From: a bacterium
GTDB taxonomy: Bacteria; Bdellovibrionota; UBA1018
Length of the DNA stretch: 46,776 nucleotides
Direction: 5' to 3'
Assembly: GCA_019751945.1 (NCBI GenBank)
Contig: JAIEMT010000054.1
Span: 1 to 46,776, forward strand
The stretch's first letter is position 1. Every line of letters starts with the position of its first letter. Positions 41,831-46,776 of this stretch are shown one piece after another. The translations under genes were made by a program, and so were the position numbers. The notes beneath the pieces are model-generated. The model ran no database searches and was not told the origin of the DNA. It worked only from the letters and a program-made list of their open reading frames with translations.

Positions 41831-43153
41831 TTAACTGGCGGTTTGGTCTTCGTGCCGGTCGATATAAACCAGCTTACTATCGTCGTTGTAACCAAAGACT
41901 TCGCCAAACCGTCCCCACTGAATCAGCGTATCAAACACGTCCTCAGGGTTTTCATTCGGCAGCCATTCATGGATAGCTTGAATCGCTTCTTCTCGGCCAA
42001 TCGAAAGTTCTTCGAGCGCTGACAGGCGTTGATGAAAGAGTTGCGTGAGCTTGAGTTGCATCATGCTCTGATAAATCATTTTCTTTCGGCCATTGATGTC
42101 GGCTTTGACAAAGTTTCGTCCCAAATCGGTCAGAACGACGGAGTTCTTCGGGGTATCTACCAACTCCAGAAGTTCTGCGGCTTTCGCCATCATCAGAATC
42201 TGTAACGAGTCCTTCATGAGTTTGTGAGCAAGCGCGAACGCGTCTGCACGGCCGCCTTCTTGCGAAATCATCTCGATGAGACCGATCACTTCGTTGAGGT
42301 TGACCTTGGGTAACGATTCAATGGTGGACCCAGCTAATGCCGGCGGAATCCATTCCGGCGTGTCCGGAATGATGGCTTCAGTGATCACGTCGTGAATGCT
42401 TTCGACCAAGCTCTTAAACGCGGCCGTTTTTTCATCGCGGGGATACGCGAGATCATTTCGAATGGTGAATCGAATCTGCCCAGGGTTTGTTCCCATGACC
42501 AGAATTCGACTCCCCATCGAAACGGCTTCGGTAATATTGTGCGTGACGAGAATCACGCTCTCTGTAATCGTCTTTTTATTGAGCCAAAGATTCAGGACTT
42601 CTTTGCGAAGGGCTTCAGCGGTCAAAACGTCTAGAGCGCTAAAGGGTTCATCCAAACAGAGAATTGGCCGCTCCATGACCAATGCTCGCGCAAAACCCAC
42701 GCGCTGTTTCATTCCTCCTGAGAGTTCCTTCGGATAAGCTTCTTCGAAGCCCTCGAGACCGACGAGATCGATGGCCTTCTTTACCCGTGAATTGACTTCG
42801 GCTTCCGAGAGTTTTAGCGGTTTCAAACCGAGGGCTACGTTGTCAGCAACGTTCAGCCAAGGCAGTAGCGCAAAACTTTGAAAGACCAGTGCAATGTTCG
42901 GATTGGTTCCAGACAGCTTTTCGCCGTTCATTAGAACTTTTCCCTGCGTGGGTTTCAAAAGGCCGGCCATGATTCGCAGACACGTGCTTTTCCCAGAACC
43001 TGAAGGTCCGAGCAGTACCAGCACTTCATTGTGGTTTACTGAAAGGTTCACGTTCTCCAGCACCTTCACTCTGCGACCAGAGTCGAGAATGTAGGTCTGG
43101 TAGATCCCTTTCAGGTCCAACAGACTGTCTGAGGTGTGAGTTGCCGATGCCAT
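41831..43153 (-). CDS. NitT/TauT-type ABC transporter ATPase with C-terminal AAA-associated domain
   Basis: 440 residues from the ATG at 43153; a TTG at 43162 is less likely. The first about 260 residues are an ABC ATPase of the nitrate/sulfonate/taurine class: Walker A GPSGSGKS, signature LSGGMKQR, Walker B ILCLDEP, switch VTHNITEA. The last about 170 residues (LNEVIGLIEMISQEGGRADAFALAHKL..., LTDLGRNFVKADINGRK) match the AAA-associated C-terminal domain, a winged-helix-like regulatory part. It follows the permease gene with nearly no gap. Substrate unknown. Confidence 0.92.
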   Translation of the reverse strand: MASATHTSDSLLDLKGIYQTYILDSGRRVKVLENVNLSVNHNEVLVLLGPSGSGKSTCLRIMAGLLKPTQGKVLMNGEKLSGTNPNIALVFQSFALLPWLNVADNVALGLKPLKLSEAEVNSRVKKAIDLVGLEGFEEAYPKELSGGMKQRVGFARALVMERPILCLDEPFSALDVLTAEALRKEVLNLWLNKKTITESVILVTHNITEAVSMGSRILVMGTNPGQIRFTIRNDLAYPRDEKTAAFKSLVESIHDVITEAIIPDTPEWIPPALAGSTIESLPKVNLNEVIGLIEMISQEGGRADAFALAHKLMKDSLQILMMAKAAELLELVDTPKNSVVLTDLGRNFVKADINGRKKMIYQSMMQLKLTQLFHQRLSALEELSIGREEAIQAIHEWLPNENPEDVFDTLIQWGRFGEVFGYNDDSKLVYIDRHEDQTAS

Positions 43154-43162
43154 GGTTGCCAA

Positions 43163-44932
43163 TTACCTTTCAAAACGGAATCTTCGTTCGACATAACTAT
43201 AAAGTGGATGCCAAACCAGTCGATTTAAACTTACCACGATGATTACCATCATAATGAGGGATCCTGCGAGCAGAGAATAATTTGCCGATGCAGTGGCCTC
43301 ACTGATTAAAGCGCCGAGCCCCACAGTCTTCAAGGTCTCCCCTTTAAATTGAATGTATTCCGAAACAATGCTGGCGTTCCATGCGCCTCCCGCAGCAGTT
43401 ACCCATCCGGTTACTAAAGATGGGAAAATGGAAGGCAGATAAAGATTCAGCCAAGTTTCTTTCGAAGAAATGCCGGTGAGTTTAAAGGTATCGCGCAGCT
43501 CTCTCGAAATAACGGCCGCTCCTGCTAGCACGTTGAAAAGCACGTACCATTGAACTCCTAAGAGCATGAGGACGCCGGCTCCAATTCCCAATTGAATTCC
43601 CAGTAGACTCAAAGCCGTGAGCACAATGGGGTAGAGCATGGGAGCAGGAAAGGAAGCCGCCACTTGAATCACCGGCTGAAAGAATAATGTCAGGCGTGGA
43701 GAGAGGCCGACCCAAAGTCCGAAGGGAACTGCCCAGAGCGTGGAAACGAGAACTGCAAAGAGGACTCGTCCAAACGTGTAGGCTGCACTTTGAAAGATGT
43801 GGAGATAGTCGGACCAAGCCAGGGGTTCCAGCAATCGGAAGAGTTTCCCTGAAAGCCAGAAGCCCACGACCACAAAGGCGATGAAGACAGCCTTATTCCC
43901 CATTTTAAATTTCTTCAGAGGCTTTCCAATAAAGCCCGGAAAGCGAAAGCGTCTTTGAACGGACTTCACGCGTTTCAGGATTTTTGGATTGGGCGTAATC
44001 GGAATTTGTTGAATGGCATGTTCTTCTCGGAACCACTTCTTTACAAAATCGCCCATGAACCGGGCGACGCTGGACTCCCGAAGGAGCAGTTGAATGAAGG
44101 GGATTTCCTGTACAGCGTCCTGCTGTTCATCTAAACGAAATCGGCGAGTCCAAGAGACGATGGGACGCCAGAGCAAGAAGTCCATTCCCACAATCACCGA
44201 AACCATCGCCAGCAGGCCCGAGAAAATGGCGTGGGTGTTGCCTTGTTCGATGGCCATGGCCATGAAGCTTCCCAAACCCGGTAAGCGGAACTGCCGATCT
44301 CCCAATACAAACGCTTCGCAAACCGTGAGGTAGAACCATCCTCCGGCCATGGACATCAAACTGTTCCAGGCCAGTCCGCTGGCAGAGTAGGGCAATTCAA
44401 TCTGCACCATTCTTTGAAAGGTGCTGAGGCGGACATTGCTGCTCAACTCAAAAAAGTAGTTCGGAATCGATTTTAGCGAATAGTAATAGCTAAAGGCCAT
44501 GTTCCAAACCTGGCCGGTGAAAATCATTAAAATACAGGCCAGTTCCAAACCAAAATTGGAATGTGGAAAAATGGAAATCAATCCCAGGACGAGGCCAGGA
44601 AGAAATCCCAGAACTGGAATAGATTGCCCGATATCCATTAGGGGGATGATGATTTGTTCCGCTGTTTTTTGTTTTGCCGCCCAATAGCCAAAGACCAGGG
44701 TGAAGGTCAGAGAAATGGAATAGGCAATCAGCGCGCGGAAAAGAGAATAGAGCGCGTACATTGGTAGCGATTCATCAGAGAGATCGATCGTAAAATTGGG
44801 TTGAAGGTCGCCAGTCCAGCGTTCAGCGGTCGCAATCATCCCGTAGAGCAAAAAGCCTACAATGGCGAGGGCAGCCAGGTCTCCCCAGGTAATCCCTTTC
44901 TTAGTCTGCGAAATCGGTTGTGAGCTGAACAT
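43163..44932 (-). CDS. Tandem NitT/TauT-type ABC transporter permease
   Basis: 589 residues with two permease modules in one chain. Module 1 (about 60-260) and module 2 (about 365-585) each show BPD-transport coupling loops: ELPYSASGLAWNSLMSMAGGWFYL and YLPSIFPSLVTGWVTAAGGAWNASI. A charged cytoplasmic linker of about 90 residues joins them. One polypeptide can thus form the whole membrane channel, with the ATPase encoded next. No substrate-binding protein gene is present on either side, so it uses a distant one or works without. Confidence 0.9.
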   Translation of the reverse strand: MFSSQPISQTKKGITWGDLAALAIVGFLLYGMIATAERWTGDLQPNFTIDLSDESLPMYALYSLFRALIAYSISLTFTLVFGYWAAKQKTAEQIIIPLMDIGQSIPVLGFLPGLVLGLISIFPHSNFGLELACILMIFTGQVWNMAFSYYYSLKSIPNYFFELSSNVRLSTFQRMVQIELPYSASGLAWNSLMSMAGGWFYLTVCEAFVLGDRQFRLPGLGSFMAMAIEQGNTHAIFSGLLAMVSVIVGMDFLLWRPIVSWTRRFRLDEQQDAVQEIPFIQLLLRESSVARFMGDFVKKWFREEHAIQQIPITPNPKILKRVKSVQRRFRFPGFIGKPLKKFKMGNKAVFIAFVVVGFWLSGKLFRLLEPLAWSDYLHIFQSAAYTFGRVLFAVLVSTLWAVPFGLWVGLSPRLTLFFQPVIQVAASFPAPMLYPIVLTALSLLGIQLGIGAGVLMLLGVQWYVLFNVLAGAAVISRELRDTFKLTGISSKETWLNLYLPSIFPSLVTGWVTAAGGAWNASIVSEYIQFKGETLKTVGLGALISEATASANYSLLAGSLIMMVIIVVSLNRLVWHPLYSYVERRFRFER

Positions 44933-44978
44933 TTCTCACAGCTTGCCACAGCATGGCATTTAGGGAAACCGCTAAGAG

Positions 44979-46193
44979 CTATTTCAAGTAAGCTTCTTTC
45001 AGTTCTAGGCGTTCTTGTAGAGTGGCATGTCCTGTTGGTGAGGAGGACATGACGTCGATCTCCAAATACTGAGTAGTATAGGAGCACTTCTGGGCATTCC
45101 AGATTTCGTAGTAGCGATCTGGGAAACCAAGCACATGCCCTATCTCGTGTGGAATAGTTGTCGCGCGAACATCTTGGAAAAGATGCATCTCCCTTTTATT
45201 CGTTGAGACATAAGAACGTCGACCAAAGATACGATCAATAAACAGAGAGAATATCGAGTTTTCCGGACTTCCGGTGAGATCATTTACCCAGCGGATTTTT
45301 AGTTTGAGATCAGGAAAGGTCCAGATCTCAGCCGAGTACTTTTCGATCTTTTCGAGAATATCTGACGAGGCATTTGAAAAAATTGGGAGTTCAATTTCAT
45401 CCTTTGAGATTTTTTTGATACTGAGGTTTGGGGTAAAAGTATATCCATCTCTGCCGTAAGAAATCCATTTCAAGAAATAGGTGTAGGAGTTTTGTCTCTC
45501 TTCGGGAGTTCGATTCGGGTCGTTGATTCTCTTCCAGAAGCCTTTATAAAGGTCGATTGAATTGATGAAAGAAAGGCTTTCTGGACTGAAGTTTCTGTCG
45601 ACACAATCTAGAAAGCTCTTTGTTTTTTTCAGTTCTTGAAAGAGCTTTTCAATTTTTGGTCCCGAGTCTTTTCCGAGGCTATAATCTTCTCCTTCCACTG
45701 TTCGATCGCGGTCTGAACCTGCAATAGAGTTGAAGTAGACCTCTAAGTAGTCCCATCTTGCACTAATGGGCTCGTTTTTAATTTCTAAAAAATGCTCATA
45801 CAGTTCTTCCCAGCTTTCTTCAGATTCTTTCCATTCATGGCTTAGGTCCTTTTTTACTTCCGAAGGTTCTCGGAGGATGAATTCATGGGGTGCTCTACCA
45901 AGGCGGATTCTGCTATAGCCCGGGCTTTCTGGAAGCAATTTTCTATAAGCATCTAGCTCGGCTTGTTTCGCATCCAAGACTTGTGCAATTTCTAACTTGA
46001 TGGAATCCCGAGACCCGTCGCACTCTTCTTTCCAAGTCGCGTTTTTTAGCTCTAAGACACTTTCAACTTTTGATTTTGAGAGGATACCTTGCCGCTCTCG
46101 TTGAACTGGAAGTCTCTCTGAATTGTTTCCACAAGCAGGAAAAACGCAAAACACCCCAAGTGCTAGAAGCACTTTCTTCGAACCTGATTTCAT
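44979..46193 (-). CDS. Lipoprotein with metzincin-like protease motif
   Basis: 404 residues from the ATG at 46193, with a G-rich ribosome site 7 bases upstream; a GTG 9 codons earlier is less likely. A lipoprotein signal (KKVLLALGVFCVFPAC) is followed by a long, charged, mostly helical region. Near the C-terminus is HEIGHVLGFPDRY (HEIGH at 349-353), a HExxHxxGxxD zinc-site pattern, then DVMSSS as a possible Met-turn. This suggests an extracytoplasmic zinc protease. The gene looks more A+T-rich than its neighbours (many AAA/GAA/TTT codons), a hint of recent transfer. No family name. Confidence 0.72.
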   Translation of the reverse strand: MKSGSKKVLLALGVFCVFPACGNNSERLPVQRERQGILSKSKVESVLELKNATWKEECDGSRDSIKLEIAQVLDAKQAELDAYRKLLPESPGYSRIRLGRAPHEFILREPSEVKKDLSHEWKESEESWEELYEHFLEIKNEPISARWDYLEVYFNSIAGSDRDRTVEGEDYSLGKDSGPKIEKLFQELKKTKSFLDCVDRNFSPESLSFINSIDLYKGFWKRINDPNRTPEERQNSYTYFLKWISYGRDGYTFTPNLSIKKISKDEIELPIFSNASSDILEKIEKYSAEIWTFPDLKLKIRWVNDLTGSPENSIFSLFIDRIFGRRSYVSTNKREMHLFQDVRATTIPHEIGHVLGFPDRYYEIWNAQKCSYTTQYLEIDVMSSSPTGHATLQERLELKEAYLK

Positions 46194-46296
46194 CTGGATA
46201 TCCCCCCGGATACTGTGCACGCTGATTTAACCGACCCAGAGGGAAGCGTCCAGAGAGGGGCAGAAATTTTTCTAATTTTCAGGTAGTAAAAGGGGC

Positions 46297-46660
46297 ATGC
46301 AACCCACTCAAAGAAGTTTCAGCGGCGCTCCCTGGGAAAAGAAGGTGGGTTATTGCCGTGACGGGAACAGTGGCCATCAACGAAGATGGAACAGTGCATG
46401 CCGAAGGCGATGCCTACGCCCAGGCGCGTCGGTGCTTGGAAATTATTGAGCGCGCGTTGAAACCCCTTGGTGCATCGATGAAAAACATCATTCGGACGCG
46501 AATGTTCGTGACGGATATTTCTCGCTGGCAGGAATACGGGCGCGCGCATGGCGAAGTTTTTGCGGATCACCCTCCGGCAACAACGATGGTTGAAGTAAAA
46601 GCCCTCATTGATCCGAGAATGCTGATCGAAATTGAAGCGGACGCAGTTGTAGAAGACTGA
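46297..46660 (+). pseudogene. ridA: RidA/YjgF-family gene damaged by a small deletion and frameshift
   Basis: RidA proteins (about 130 residues) hydrolyse reactive enamines/imines. The frame from the ATG at 46297 gives the normal start of this subgroup (SGAPWEKKVGYCR), then leaves the family at about 46357. The rest (VTGTVAINEDGTVHAEGDAYAQARRC..., ending IEADAVVED) is good RidA but in another frame, open from GTG 46358. The stretch normally between them (about AVRVGN) is missing. So a deletion of about 6-9 codons' worth plus a frame change has occurred. The GTG-started 100-residue piece has AAGGTGG about 8 bases upstream and might still be made. Confidence 0.75.
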
Positions 46661-46776
46661 ACTCGCGCCGGCGCTTTCCAGAAAAAAAGAAATAAAAAAT
46701 CAGGCGTGTCCGGTTAAGAAACAAGTTTTTCACAGTGGTTTGAACGAGAATAAGGGTGAAAGAGGGTTTTCTTGAC

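Noticed and set aside
46665..46674. GCGCCGGCGC palindrome after ridA as a terminator
   Set aside because: Too short a stem without a real loop, and no T-run follows on the plus strand (the A-run would serve the minus strand only weakly).
1..46776. CRISPR arrays, tRNA or rRNA genes, insertion sequences, prophage or defence islands
   Set aside because: No direct-repeat arrays, no cloverleaf-like or rRNA segments, no transposase, integrase or defence-gene motifs were seen; the HNH gene alone is not evidence for a defence system.

Overview
The window is a gene-dense bacterial chromosome segment of roughly balanced base composition, with very short intergenic gaps. I see no rRNA, tRNA, CRISPR array, intact insertion sequence or prophage. 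The content suggests a Gram-negative of the Bdellovibrionota / former deltaproteobacterial type: several SpoIIE-type phosphatases, chemotaxis-like signalling parts, many exported and lipid-anchored proteins, an Lpt-type permease, a B-type succinate dehydrogenase/fumarate reductase next to a MenA-like prenyltransferase, and an HNH protein of a kind common in predatory Bdellovibrio relatives. The phylum is inferred from gene content, not from a marker gene.

Layout. 1-1026: tail of an HNH endonuclease and a membrane protein. 1023-9159: a signalling block. A minus-strand operon encodes a CheX-like phosphatase, a CheY-like receiver and a PAS-SpoIIE phosphatase. A divergent plus-strand pair encodes a STAS/zinc-ribbon protein and a GHKL ATPase. 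A 1063-residue CheA-like kinase follows on the minus strand, divergent from a solute-binding-protein homologue that has no signal peptide. 9160-10731: a porin with a strong promoter, a 27-bp inverted repeat over its -35 box, a long leader and a strong terminator. 10768-13655: VOC protein, O-methyltransferase, DUF218 protein, FAD oxidoreductase. 13819-18538: a branched-chain amino acid/amide type (HAAT) ABC importer with a LivM-LivG fusion. 18535-24876: EthD-like protein, EboE, acyl-CoA dehydrogenase, DUF1460-like protein, small proteins and a DUF3108 lipoprotein. 24873-28052: a tightly coupled envelope operon in which lptF is interrupted at a 9-base homopolymer. 28120-33971: panD, polyprenyl synthase, MenA-like prenyltransferase and sdhCAB. 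34104-36918: Cys-rich exported protein, Dps, a peptidase-MA-like protease and coaBC. 36928-40932: a membrane-bound SpoIIE phosphatase divergent from a FecR-domain protein. 40967-44932: a YebC-family protein and a NitT/TauT-type ABC transporter without a binding protein. 44979-46660: a metzincin-like lipoprotein and a damaged ridA.

The points most worth attention are: (i) the hybrid chemotaxis/partner-switching block with a cytoplasmic binding-protein-like receptor; (ii) a family of about 125-bp imperfect palindromes that fill the gaps between convergent genes (33974-34098, 41704-41829, plus a solo arm at 23348-23375); (iii) lptF split at a T9 tract, where termination-reinitiation, -1 frameshifting, transcriptional slippage or a sequencing error are all possible; (iv) palindromes sitting on the promoters of the porin and the ABC importer operon; and (v) a perfect 12-bp stem that buries the ribosome binding site of a small Cys-rich exported protein.
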